11,412 nucleotides of DNA. It comes from Chloroflexota bacterium (lineage in GTDB: Bacteria; Chloroflexota; Anaerolineae; UBA4142). Positions 1 through 6,428 of the stretch are shown here, one piece after another. The stretch is taken from contig JACQGS010000066.1 of assembly GCA_016199405.1 (NCBI GenBank), positions 1 to 11,412 of the forward strand. Direction: 5' to 3'. Numbering within the stretch: the stretch's first letter is position 1; each line of letters begins with the position of its first letter. The notes beneath the pieces were generated by a model. The model searched no databases. It was not told where the DNA came from and saw nothing but the letters and a program-made list of their open reading frames with translations. Position numbers and translations under genes: made by a program.

Positions 1-1
1 A

Positions 2-26
2 AAACGCGCACAAGGCGCTATGCTAC
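2..26 (+). repeat. Direct repeat copy 1, ends in GCTATGCTAC
   Basis: A 25-bp sequence matching 157-181 at 22 of 25 positions; the shared core is CAAGG[C/G]GCTATGCTAC (11-26 and 166-181). It lies in non-coding DNA and looks like one unit of an interspersed intergenic repeat. The copy may extend past the left window edge. Confidence 0.6.
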
Positions 27-209
27 GAGGGCTCTCCGACAGACTGCTAGAGAGCGCTTCCCCTTTATGAAATTGTGATGTACTGAGTCTAGCGCCCTTC
101 GATCCTTCGGCAGGCTCAGGACAGGCGTTCCCTCAGGGCTGGCTCTCGTGCGCGTTAAACGCCCGCAAGGGGCTATGCTACACCCCTGAAAAATTGGGCG
201 CGATGTAGA
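27..209. other. Repeat-rich non-coding region 3' of the UbiA-family gene
   Basis: No credible gene is seen. It contains a segment of the widespread type CCTTCGGCAGGCTCAGGACAGG-like (104-125), a short palindrome at 152-162 (GCGTTAAACGC), the second copy of the direct repeat (157-181), and a weak hairpin AGGGG/CCCCT at 168-188. No U-tract terminator for the minus-strand gene ending at 210 is evident. Confidence 0.5.
157..181 (+). repeat. Direct repeat copy 2, ends in GCTATGCTAC
   Basis: Second copy of the 25-bp repeat at 2-26 (three mismatches), same orientation, 155 bp downstream. It runs into a small GGGG/CCCC hairpin just beyond the stop codon of the minus-strand gene. Confidence 0.6.
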
Positions 210-1106
210 TCAAACGCGTCCGAAAAAGTACAAAATGGCGGCGCTCATCCCGCCCCACAAAAGAATCGAAGCCAAGAGCGGTTTATCGCGCAGGATCATT
301 TCTTCCGGACTACCGCCTTCGTTCTTGACGTGAATCAAATACAGCAAGCGGAAGATCACATAGAGTGCGAACGGAATCGTCAGCATCATCGCGTTATTGC
401 GCGGCAGATTTTCGGCGGAAAACGTATAGAGCGAGTACGCCATCACGAACGTGCCGGCGGTCACGGAAATCATTTGGTCGAGCACTTGCGGCGTGTACTC
501 TTTCAGAATCGCGCGATGCTCGGACGCATTGTCGTCGAGCAAAATTAATTCATGCCGCCGCTTGCCGAAACTCACAAAGAGCGCGACGAGCAGCGTGCAC
601 ACGAAGAGCCACGGCGACGCGCGGACGTGAATTGCCGCCGCGCCGGCAACCGCGCGCAAGACAAAACCAAACGCGACCGTGAAGACGTCGACCAGAATAA
701 TGTGCTTGAGCCGGAACGAATACAACACCATCAGCGCAAAATACGTGAGCGCGATCAATCCAAAAATCGCGTCGAGCCAAAACGCGAGCGGCAACGCGAC
801 GACAATCAGCGCGATGCTCGCCGTCTTCGCGTGCGCGCGCGGCAACGCGCCGGACGCGATCGGGCGAAAGCGTTTGGTCGGATGCAAGCGATCTTTTTCG
901 ACATCGAGCAAATCGTTGATGAGATAGACGACGCCGGACAACGCGCAAAATATGACGAACGCGGCTGTCGCCGTGAGGAACAGAGAATACATCTGCTCGG
1001 TGAACGGCTGCCAGACTTGGCGCAACGTGAACACGAACGGAAGGTAGAGCAAGAAATTTTTGTCCCACTGACGCGGGCGCATGGCTTGGATTAATGGTTT
1101 CAACAT
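210..1106 (-). CDS. UbiA-family polyprenyl-phosphate phosphoribosyltransferase (DPPR synthase-like)
   Basis: Predicted integral-membrane prenyltransferase of 298 residues. Enzymes of this type transfer 5-phosphoribose from PRPP to decaprenyl or another polyprenyl phosphate, the first step towards polyprenyl-phosphoryl pentoses. Seen: several hydrophobic helices; the Asp-rich motif N64-D65-x-x-D68-x-x-x-D72 followed by HPTKRFRPIASG, which is characteristic of the DPPR branch and not of quinone or heme prenyltransferases; a second loop motif YSFRLKH...VDVF; and the KRRHEL motif. An upstream in-frame ATG at 1145 exists, but the start at 1106 has GGAG 5 nt upstream and gives the usual family N-terminus (MRPRQWDKN shortly after the start). 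It is divergent from tlyA. uppS, which makes the lipid precursor, lies two genes away and supports a polyprenyl role. The identity of the lipid and final glycan is inference. Confidence 0.85.
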   Translation of the reverse strand: MLKPLIQAMRPRQWDKNFLLYLPFVFTLRQVWQPFTEQMYSLFLTATAAFVIFCALSGVVYLINDLLDVEKDRLHPTKRFRPIASGALPRAHAKTASIALIVVALPLAFWLDAIFGLIALTYFALMVLYSFRLKHIILVDVFTVAFGFVLRAVAGAAAIHVRASPWLFVCTLLVALFVSFGKRRHELILLDDNASEHRAILKEYTPQVLDQMISVTAGTFVMAYSLYTFSAENLPRNNAMMLTIPFALYVIFRLLYLIHVKNEGGSPEEMILRDKPLLASILLWGGMSAAILYFFGRV

Positions 1107-1167
1107 GGATTCTCCGCTCGCCATCATACGCACAAAGCCATCCAAGTCAAAATGATTTCGAGTTTGT

Positions 1168-1196
1168 TTGACTTTTCAGAACGTCGCGATTATCTT
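1168..1196 (+). promoter_or_regulatory. Candidate sigma70-type promoter for tlyA-uppS
   Basis: TTGACT (1168-1173), a 17-nt spacer, then TATCTT (1191-1196). Transcription would begin near 1203, which is the GTG proposed as the tlyA start, so the message may be leaderless. The -10 match is moderate (4/6). Confidence 0.4.
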
Positions 1197-1202
1197 GTTG
1201 GC

Positions 1203-1982
1203 GTGGCGAAAAAGCGGCTCGACGTACTGTTGCTGGAGCGTCAGTTGGTCGAATCGCTCCGACGCGGGCAGGCGTTGATCATGGCGGGGCGCGTGTCGGT
1301 CAACGATCAAAAGGTCGAAAAAGCCGGAACGCTCGTGCCAGAGGACGCCGCCATCGTCGTCAAACAGCCGATCAAGTACGTTGGGCGCGGCGGCTTGAAA
1401 TTAGAAGGCGCGCTCGCGCATTTCAAGGTCAATCCGACTGGCGTCGTGTGCGCCGACGTCGGCGCGGCAATCGGCGGCTTTACCGATTGCCTCCTTCAAC
1501 ACGGCGCGAGCCGCGTCATCGCGATTGATGTTGGTTACGGGCAGCTCGCGTGGAAATTGCATACGGATGCGCGCGTGATCGTTCTGGATCGCGTCAACAT
1601 TCGCCAGTTGGAATCGCTCGAAGAATTGGTGGATTTGGCGACGATTGATGTCTCGTTCATCTCGTTGACGATGGTCTTACCGATCGTGCGGAAAATGCTT
1701 CAGCCGTGGGGACAAGTGATTGCGCTGATCAAGCCGCAGTTCGAAGCCGCGCGCGAACAAGTGGGCAAGGGCGGCATCATTCGCGATTCAGCCGTGCATC
1801 GTCAAGTGATCGCCAAAATTGCTGAATTTGCCGAGCGGCAAAATTGGCGCGTTCTGGGATTGGCTCAATCGCGTGTGCCCGGCGCGGATGGGAATTTGGA
1901 ATTCTTTATTCATTTGACCGTAGACGAAATGCTTTCTCCGATCAACTGGCAGACTGAATTAGACTCGCTTTTTTCAAAATAA
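1203..1982 (+). CDS. tlyA: TlyA-family rRNA (cytidine-2'-O)-methyltransferase
   Basis: SAM-dependent RNA methyltransferase of 259 residues; characterised TlyA proteins methylate 2'-OH of cytidines in 16S/23S rRNA. Seen: N-terminal S4 RNA-binding domain (about 1-60, AKKRLDVLLLERQLVES), then an FtsJ/RrmJ-type Rossmann fold. The K-D-K-E catalytic set is present: K66 (GGLKLEGAL), D149 (TIDVSF), K177 (IKPQFE), E233 (GNLEFF). SAM motif I reads DVGAAIGGFTD (85-95), where the family usually has DVGASTGGFTD. The GTG at 1203 is chosen because it gives the standard N-terminus [V/M]AKKRLD; an in-frame ATG at 1152 would add 17 residues unlike the family. No Shine-Dalgarno precedes the GTG, but a promoter-like pair sits just upstream. 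uppS follows after 2 bp. The old 'hemolysin' name should not be read as function. Confidence 0.9.
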   Translation: MAKKRLDVLLLERQLVESLRRGQALIMAGRVSVNDQKVEKAGTLVPEDAAIVVKQPIKYVGRGGLKLEGALAHFKVNPTGVVCADVGAAIGGFTDCLLQHGASRVIAIDVGYGQLAWKLHTDARVIVLDRVNIRQLESLEELVDLATIDVSFISLTMVLPIVRKMLQPWGQVIALIKPQFEAAREQVGKGGIIRDSAVHRQVIAKIAEFAERQNWRVLGLAQSRVPGADGNLEFFIHLTVDEMLSPINWQTELDSLFSK

Positions 1983-1984
1983 GA

Positions 1985-2722
1985 ATGCAAACCTCTCCGA
2001 CACTCACGCGTGCTCTTACACAACCAACTGCGCGCACGCCACAGCATATTGGGATTATGATGGACGGCAATGGTCGCTGGGCGCGGCGGCGCGGGTTGCC
2101 GCGCTTGGAAGGGCATCGGCACGGCACCCAAAACGTGCAACGCGCGCTGGATGCGTGCGCGCGGCATGGCATTCGCGTCGTGACGCTGTACGTTTTTTCC
2201 ACCGAGAATTGGGGCAGACCCAAAGAGGAAATTGACGGCTTTTTCAAAATTCTTGGCGACGTCATTGAATCCGCGACGCGTGATTTTCACGCGCAAGGCG
2301 TGCGCTTGATTCACTCGGGCTCGCTCGACGGAATTCCGGCGCGGCTTGCCGCCCAAGTGCGCCGCGCGGTAGAACTGACGCGCGCGAATGATCGCTATGT
2401 GCTTAACGTGGCGTTCAACTATGGCGGACGCATGGAAATGTTGCGCGCGGCGCGCGAGATTTTGGGCGCGGGCATTGCGCCGGACGCGCTCTCCGAACAA
2501 ACCGTCGATCAATATCTCTACACCGCCGGCTTGGGCGATATGGATCTCGTGATTCGCACCGGCGGCGAGCAGCGCCTCTCGAATTTTTTTCCGTGGCAAG
2601 CCGCCCACGGCGTTTTTTATTCCACGCCGACGCTGTGGCCCGATTTTGATGAAGCCGAATTGGTGCGCGCGCTCGATTTTTACGCGCGCTGCGTCGCGGC
2701 GAGTGGTCTCGCACGAAAGTGA
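1985..2722 (+). CDS. uppS: Isoprenyl (cis-prenyl diphosphate) synthase, UppS family
   Basis: Cytosolic cis-prenyltransferase of 245 residues, adding isopentenyl diphosphate to an allylic primer to form a long polyprenyl diphosphate such as undecaprenyl or decaprenyl diphosphate, the carrier for cell-wall glycans. Seen: HIGIMMDGNGRWA with catalytic D27, GHRHGT, FSTENWGRP, RTGGEQRLSNF (R191, E195, R197) and LWPDFD. Compared with E. coli UppS (offset 3), the segment AYAELYFT is AHGVFYST, so the metal-associated Glu (E213 in E. coli) is Val210. The ATG at 1985 is 2 bp after the tlyA stop and lacks a clear Shine-Dalgarno, suggesting translational coupling. Product length and native role (undecaprenyl pool or a dedicated pool for the nearby phosphoribosyltransferase) cannot be told from sequence. 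Confidence 0.92.
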   Translation: MQTSPTLTRALTQPTARTPQHIGIMMDGNGRWARRRGLPRLEGHRHGTQNVQRALDACARHGIRVVTLYVFSTENWGRPKEEIDGFFKILGDVIESATRDFHAQGVRLIHSGSLDGIPARLAAQVRRAVELTRANDRYVLNVAFNYGGRMEMLRAAREILGAGIAPDALSEQTVDQYLYTAGLGDMDLVIRTGGEQRLSNFFPWQAAHGVFYSTPTLWPDFDEAELVRALDFYARCVAASGLARK

Positions 2723-2760
2723 TGAGGGTGGTCGCCAAACAACGAGAGCAAGTTGAATTT

Positions 2761-2790
2761 GATCCGCGTTTGTCCGCGTTAATCCGCGTC
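2761..2790 (+). repeat. Three tandem 10-bp units, NNTCCGCGTY
   Basis: GATCCGCGTT, TGTCCGCGTT and AATCCGCGTC follow each other directly in the 114-bp gap after uppS. This is the short tandem-repeat style also seen at 9370-9428 and 9601-9627. It is non-coding and sits just upstream of the promoter at 2809. Confidence 0.75.
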
Positions 2791-2808
2791 CCAAAAATCT
2801 TTTTGCGA

Positions 2809-2838
2809 TTGACGCCGTTTGTTGAATGATGATAGAAT
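2809..2838 (+). promoter_or_regulatory. Strong sigma70-type promoter for the toxin-antitoxin/ABC run
   Basis: TTGACG (2809-2814), an 18-nt spacer, then TAGAAT (2833-2838). The predicted start of transcription, about 7 nt downstream, falls at 2845-2846 beside an in-frame GTG (2846). The ATG at 2837 overlaps the -10 box and so could not be on a transcript from this promoter. No other promoter this good was noticed before 9370, and all genes downstream to that point are 20 bp or less apart. Confidence 0.55.
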
Positions 2839-3139
2839 GACGCGCGTGGATAGAAACGAAATTCCGATTTCGCTCAAGCCGTTTTTCCAAGAGTACACCT
2901 TCGAGAATCTCGACGCCGCGCAACATGCGGACTTGGTGATTGAACGGACGCTCGCCTGGGGGAATCGCGTGGAGCTGCGTTGGCTATTCGAACGCTACGG
3001 GCAAGCTCGCATTGCTGAATGGTTCAAGCAAATGGGAACGCGCCGTTTGCCCAAGCGGCATTTGCCTTTTTGGTCTTGCATATTGGATGTCCGGCTAGAA
3101 GATTTATCGGTCGCGCCGCGAGGAGCATGGCAATACTAA
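2837..3139 (+). CDS. DUF6922-like small protein, presumed antitoxin of AbiEii pair 1
   Basis: Protein of up to 100 residues, encoded directly before and overlapping (13 nt) an AbiEii-type nucleotidyltransferase. It is clearly homologous to the protein at 7394-7714: both share IPxSLxPxFxEY, LD, IERxLxxGxRxELRWLFxxY, RI and RxLxKR...W. This resembles the DUF6922 family often annotated next to AbiEii toxins; that assignment is from memory of the family pattern. Its antitoxin role is inferred from position only, and no winged-helix like AbiEi is obvious. Start uncertain: TTG 2819, ATG 2837, or GTG 2846. The promoter overlaps the ATG, which favours GTG 2846 as a leaderless start and gives a length before IPISL close to that of the paralog. 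Confidence 0.75.
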   Translation: MTRVDRNEIPISLKPFFQEYTFENLDAAQHADLVIERTLAWGNRVELRWLFERYGQARIAEWFKQMGTRRLPKRHLPFWSCILDVRLEDLSVAPRGAWQY

Positions 3140-3786
3140 CCGACGCGCATTGGGAAACCGTTGATCCGAAAATGCGCGCGCTCATGCGCCAGATCGGAAT
3201 GGCAGATTTTTCCCCGCGATTCTATTTGGCAGGCGGCACCGCGCTCGCCTTGCAGCTGGGGCATCGCTTCTCGATTGATCTGGATTTTTTCTCAAAAGAC
3301 GATGAGGTGCACGAGGCAATGCACCTAGAAATCCTGAGCGCGCTTCGCCCCCTGACGCCGATTGCCAAAGAACGTACCACCGGCAATTTGCTTTTGGAAA
3401 TCAACGGAATATCGGTTGGCTTTTTTGGCTATGGCTATCCGCTCATCGGCGAATCGGTCAGTGCCGAGGGGATAGCGCTCGCGTCCATTCAAGATATCGG
3501 CTTGATGAAACTCGATGCGTTGGCAACGCGCGGCAGCTGCAAAGATTTCTATGATGCCTATTTTATCCTTCAACTTGTGTCGCTGGAGGATTTGTTGGAA
3601 CTGGGAAAGCAAAAATATCCGTTCTATCGCGACTTTCCACTGACGACGCTCAAATACATGGCGCAATTCGATAATGCGGATCGCGATGTTCAACCGGATT
3701 TGTTGATCCCCGTCGAATGGGATCAAGTCAAACGTTACTTTCTGGATCAGGCGAGGCAAATTGGCAAAAATTGGTTTGATTTGTAA
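3127..3786 (+). CDS. AbiEii/AbiGii-type nucleotidyltransferase toxin, copy 1
   Basis: DNA polymerase beta-type nucleotidyltransferase of 219 residues. Relatives such as AbiEii and the MenT toxins inhibit growth by nucleotide transfer, in MenT3 to tRNA acceptor ends. Seen: YLAGGTALALQLGHR (33-47), then S49-x-D51-x-D53-FF, the metal-binding DxD; a conserved Lys in GLMKLDAL (K128); KDFYDAYFIL (139-148); and a C-terminal PVEWDQVKRYF motif shared with the paralog at 7716-8369. By eye the two are roughly 40% identical. The ATG overlaps the end of the upstream gene; GAGGAG is only 1 nt away, so translation is probably coupled to the antitoxin. The start agrees with the paralog's alignment. Target and activity are unknown. 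Confidence 0.87.
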   Translation: MAILTDAHWETVDPKMRALMRQIGMADFSPRFYLAGGTALALQLGHRFSIDLDFFSKDDEVHEAMHLEILSALRPLTPIAKERTTGNLLLEINGISVGFFGYGYPLIGESVSAEGIALASIQDIGLMKLDALATRGSCKDFYDAYFILQLVSLEDLLELGKQKYPFYRDFPLTTLKYMAQFDNADRDVQPDLLIPVEWDQVKRYFLDQARQIGKNWFDL

Positions 3787-3801
3787 CGGCAGAGAACAAC
3801 C

Positions 3802-5754
3802 ATGATGATGGGTCACGGGCACGGCGCCGCCGGCGGCGGACCGATGGCGGTTTATATGCGCGGCGACGAAAAAAGCCGCCCCAATGTTTCGCGGCAATTG
3901 CTGCGCCGCGTCGCCAACTATGCCAAGCCCTACGCGCGCATGATCGTTTTCGCGCTCGGCGCGATTGGCGTCTCCTCACTGCTCGCTCTGATTCCCCCGC
4001 TCTTGTATCGCGATTTGATCGATCACGTTCTCCCGCAACACGATGCCGATCGCTTGACGCTCCTTGCGCTGGGTTTGATCGCGATTCCGTTGGTGGACGG
4101 TGGCATCGGCGTGGGGCAGCGTTGGCTCATCTCGCGCATCGGCGAGGGGATTATCGCGGATTTGCGTCGCGGGCTATACGCGCATCTGCAAAAAATGTCA
4201 CTGCGTTTTTTCACGCATACCAAAACCGGCGAGCTGATGTCGCGGCTCAACAACGATGTCGTCGGGGCGCAGCGCGCGGTCTCGACGACGCTGGTCGCGC
4301 TGATCACGAGCACGTTTCAACTGTTGGCAACTGTCACGATCATGGTCTCGCTTGATCTGCGCCTCACGCTCCTCGCGCTCGTCATTCTGCCGCTGTTCGT
4401 TTTGCCGATGCAGCGCATCGGGCGGATCTTGCGCGATATTGTGCACGCGCAGTTGGAACTGCAAGCCGAAATGAACGCGTTGATGCACGAGACGCTCAAT
4501 GTCAGCGGCGCATTGCTGGTGAAGTTATTTGGGCGGCAAAAAGAAGAGAATCAAAAATTCGGCGAGCGCGCCGAGCGCGTCGCCGCGATCGGTGTCCGGC
4601 AGGCATTGGTCGGACGCTGGTTCTTTATGGCGCTCGGTTTGGTCAGCGCGCTGGGGACCGCGCTGGTTTGGTGGGCGGGCAGCCTGCTCGTCCTGCAAGG
4701 CGCAATGACGATCGGCACGATCATCGCGTTTGCCGCATACCTCACGCAACTGTACGGACCGATCTCGACGCTGGTTAATGCGCGCGTTGATTTCGCGACC
4801 TCGCTGGTCTCGTTCGAGCGCGTGTTTCAAGTCTTGGATTTGCCGGTGGAAATTCAGGATCGGCAGAACGCGATTCGATTGGATCGGATGCGCGGCGAAA
4901 TCCGCTTCGAACATTTATCGTTTTCGTACCTTGAAGAGACGACAGACGATAGACAACAGGCGACAGAGAAAACAATTGCCAATTACCATTTACAAATCAA
5001 AGGCAACGGAAGCGATGGCGACGCGCAACCGGCCGCGCCTGCGGCGACGCGCCGCTGGGCATTGCACGAAGCCGAATTTGAAATCAAAGCCGGGCAACTT
5101 GCCGCGCTCGTGGGTCCCAGCGGCGCGGGAAAAACGACGATTACGTATCTCATCCCGCGCCTGTACGATCCGACCGAAGGTTGCATTCGGATTGATGGGT
5201 ACGATCTGCGCGACCTCGCACTCGATTCGCTGTCGCGGCAGATCGGGATGGTTACCCAAGAAACCTATTTGCTCCACGACACGGTGCGCGCGAATCTCCT
5301 GTTTGCCAAACCCGACGCGACGCCGGACGAAATCGAACGCGCGGCGGGCGCGGCGAACATTCATGATTTTATCGCGAAACTGCCGCAACAATACGAGACG
5401 ATTGTCGGCGAGCGCGGCTATCGTTTGAGCGGCGGCGAAAAGCAGCGCGTTGCGATTGCGCGTGTGATTCTCAAAGACCCGCGCATTTTGATTCTCGATG
5501 AAGCGACTTCGAATCTCGATTCCGAATCCGAGCGGCTGATCCAAGAGGCATTGAAGCCGCTGATGAAAGGCAGGACGAGCGTCGTGATCGCGCATCGCTT
5601 GTCAACGATTCTCGCGGCAGATGTGATTCTGGTGATTGATGAGGGCAAATTGGTCGAGCGCGGGACGCACGCGGAATTATTGGAACGTGATGGGCTGTAC
5701 GCACGTTTGTATCATACTCAATTCCGCGAGCAGATGGCGATGGCTGAGCAATGA
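3802..5754 (+). CDS. ABC half-transporter, MsbA/exporter type (TMD-NBD fusion)
   Basis: Inner-membrane ATP-driven exporter of 650 residues, expected to work as a homodimer. Seen: a Gly/His-rich start (MMMGHGHG), six predicted membrane helices between about residues 47 and 320, then the nucleotide-binding domain with A-loop Tyr376, Walker A GPSGAGKTT (438-446), signature LSGGE (542-546), Walker B ILILDEA with D566 and E567, and H-loop H598. All catalytic residues are intact. The domain is longer than usual because about 35 low-complexity residues (380-415) sit between the A-loop and the next strand; the DNA there includes heptanucleotide repeats. The substrate cannot be inferred (lipid, peptide or drug). 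The start has only a weak AGAGA upstream; ATG 3844 is an alternative. It lies 15 bp after toxin 1 and 10 bp before the VapB-like gene. Confidence 0.92.
   Translation: MMMGHGHGAAGGGPMAVYMRGDEKSRPNVSRQLLRRVANYAKPYARMIVFALGAIGVSSLLALIPPLLYRDLIDHVLPQHDADRLTLLALGLIAIPLVDGGIGVGQRWLISRIGEGIIADLRRGLYAHLQKMSLRFFTHTKTGELMSRLNNDVVGAQRAVSTTLVALITSTFQLLATVTIMVSLDLRLTLLALVILPLFVLPMQRIGRILRDIVHAQLELQAEMNALMHETLNVSGALLVKLFGRQKEENQKFGERAERVAAIGVRQALVGRWFFMALGLVSALGTALVWWAGSLLVLQGAMTIGTIIAFAAYLTQLYGPISTLVNARVDFATSLVSFERVFQVLDLPVEIQDRQNAIRLDRMRGEIRFEHLSFSYLEETTDDRQQATEKTIANYHLQIKGNGSDGDAQPAAPAATRRWALHEAEFEIKAGQLAALVGPSGAGKTTITYLIPRLYDPTEGCIRIDGYDLRDLALDSLSRQIGMVTQETYLLHDTVRANLLFAKPDATPDEIERAAGAANIHDFIAKLPQQYETIVGERGYRLSGGEKQRVAIARVILKDPRILILDEATSNLDSESERLIQEALKPLMKGRTSVVIAHRLSTILAADVILVIDEGKLVERGTHAELLERDGLYARLYHTQFREQMAMAEQ
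4939..4994 (+). repeat. Heptanucleotide tandem repeats inside the ABC transporter gene
   Basis: Four 7-bp units ACGACAG, ACGATAG, ACAACAG, GCGACAG (4939-4966), then, after a 7-nt linker, three units AATTGCC, AATTACC, ATTTACA (4974-4994). The second block is far more AT-rich than the surrounding gene. The reading frame is open through both blocks, so they encode part of the extra linker at residues 380-398. Confidence 0.75.
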
Positions 5755-5764
5755 GAGGTGATAT

Positions 5765-6040
5765 ATGGACAGAATCCTAATCGAAAACGGGTATCGGCTG
5801 ACAATGCCGAAAACAATCCGGCGCGGACTGAAAGTAGGCGAAGAAATGCTTGTCACGCGCGACCGCTCCGGACGAATTGTCTTTGTTTCAGAAAAACAAA
5901 TTCGAGCTACGCTGGGAAGGAGTGCCGGGATTTGGCGGGACCGCCAAGATATTCCGGAAAATGGCGCACAATACGTCCGCCAATTGCGCCGCGGGCGACG
6001 GTTAAAACAATTCGGAGCCGCGAAACATGCGCCTCATTGA
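5765..6040 (+). CDS. vapB: AbrB/SpoVT-type antitoxin (VapB-like)
   Basis: Small DNA-binding antitoxin of 91 residues. The N-terminal ~50 residues show the swapped-hairpin AbrB pattern: a short strand, RLTMPKTIRRGLKVGEEMLV, then GRIVFVSEK. The C-terminal part (IWRDRQDIPENGAQYVRQLR) would be the toxin-binding tail. Strong Shine-Dalgarno GAGGTG (5755-5760) 4 nt before the ATG. The last 14 nt overlap the PIN toxin gene, the usual antitoxin-first arrangement that couples translation. AbrB antitoxins typically bind their own promoter, but only 10 bp separate this gene from the ABC gene, so autoregulation would have to act on a site inside the ABC gene or further upstream. Confidence 0.82.
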   Translation: MDRILIENGYRLTMPKTIRRGLKVGEEMLVTRDRSGRIVFVSEKQIRATLGRSAGIWRDRQDIPENGAQYVRQLRRGRRLKQFGAAKHAPH

Positions 6041-6425
6041 CACCGATGTGTTGATTGACCACTTTCACGGCGTGAATGCCGCCACCGAATACGTCGCCAG
6101 TGCGCTTTTGGAAGATGGCGAGTTGTTCATTTCGATTGTGTCCGTCGCGGAGATTCTTGCTGGGATGCGTCCAGAGGAAAGGGACGCCGTCGAAACGCTG
6201 TTTTCACTATTTACAATTCAATTCGCTGATGAAAAAGTTGCGCGAGTCGCCGGACAGTACTTGAATCAATTTGCGCGGACGCATCATCTTGAGCTCGGGG
6301 ATGCGCTAATTGCCGGCACCGCCAAAGTACTGACGGCGGAAATCGTTACCCGGAATGTAAAACATTATGCCATGACCGAGGTTGCGGTTCGAGTTCCGTA
6401 CGCGCGTGGGCGGAAAGGGAATTAG
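6027..6425 (+). CDS. vapC: PIN-domain ribonuclease toxin (VapC-like)
   Basis: PIN endoribonuclease of 132 residues; VapC toxins usually cut tRNA or rRNA and are held inactive by VapB. Seen: acidic active-site residues D5 and D7 (LIDTDVLID), E42 (SVAEILAGM), D91 (LGDALIAGTA) and the N109 position in TRNVKHYAM. All match an intact PIN fold of normal length. Shine-Dalgarno GGAG lies 9 nt upstream. The start overlaps the AbrB gene by 14 nt. It is followed 3-24 bp later by the HIT-Nudix gene, depending on that gene's start. Confidence 0.9.
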   Translation: MRLIDTDVLIDHFHGVNAATEYVASALLEDGELFISIVSVAEILAGMRPEERDAVETLFSLFTIQFADEKVARVAGQYLNQFARTHHLELGDALIAGTAKVLTAEIVTRNVKHYAMTEVAVRVPYARGRKGN

Positions 6426-6428
6426 GAA

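Noticed and set aside
168..188. Terminator for the minus-strand UbiA-family gene
   Set aside because: The GGGG/CCCC hairpin is short, has a 10-nt loop and no U-tract on the minus strand.
1107..1145. Longer start of the UbiA-family gene at 1145
   Set aside because: The added 13 residues are unlike the family, and the 1106 ATG has a well-placed GGAG.
1910..2926. Long minus-strand open frame (338 codons) opposite uppS
   Set aside because: It lies antisense to a gene with all UppS motifs; its Arg/Ala/His-rich translation has no recognisable family and results from the high-GC codon bias.
3019..3126. N-terminal extension of toxin 1 upstream of 3127
   Set aside because: It lies within the antitoxin gene in another frame; alignment with the paralog at 7716 shows the toxin begins at 3127.
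5758..6054. Alternative frame over the VapB-like gene
   Set aside because: The AbrB-type frame at 5765 has the recognisable fold pattern and a Shine-Dalgarno; the other frame has neither.
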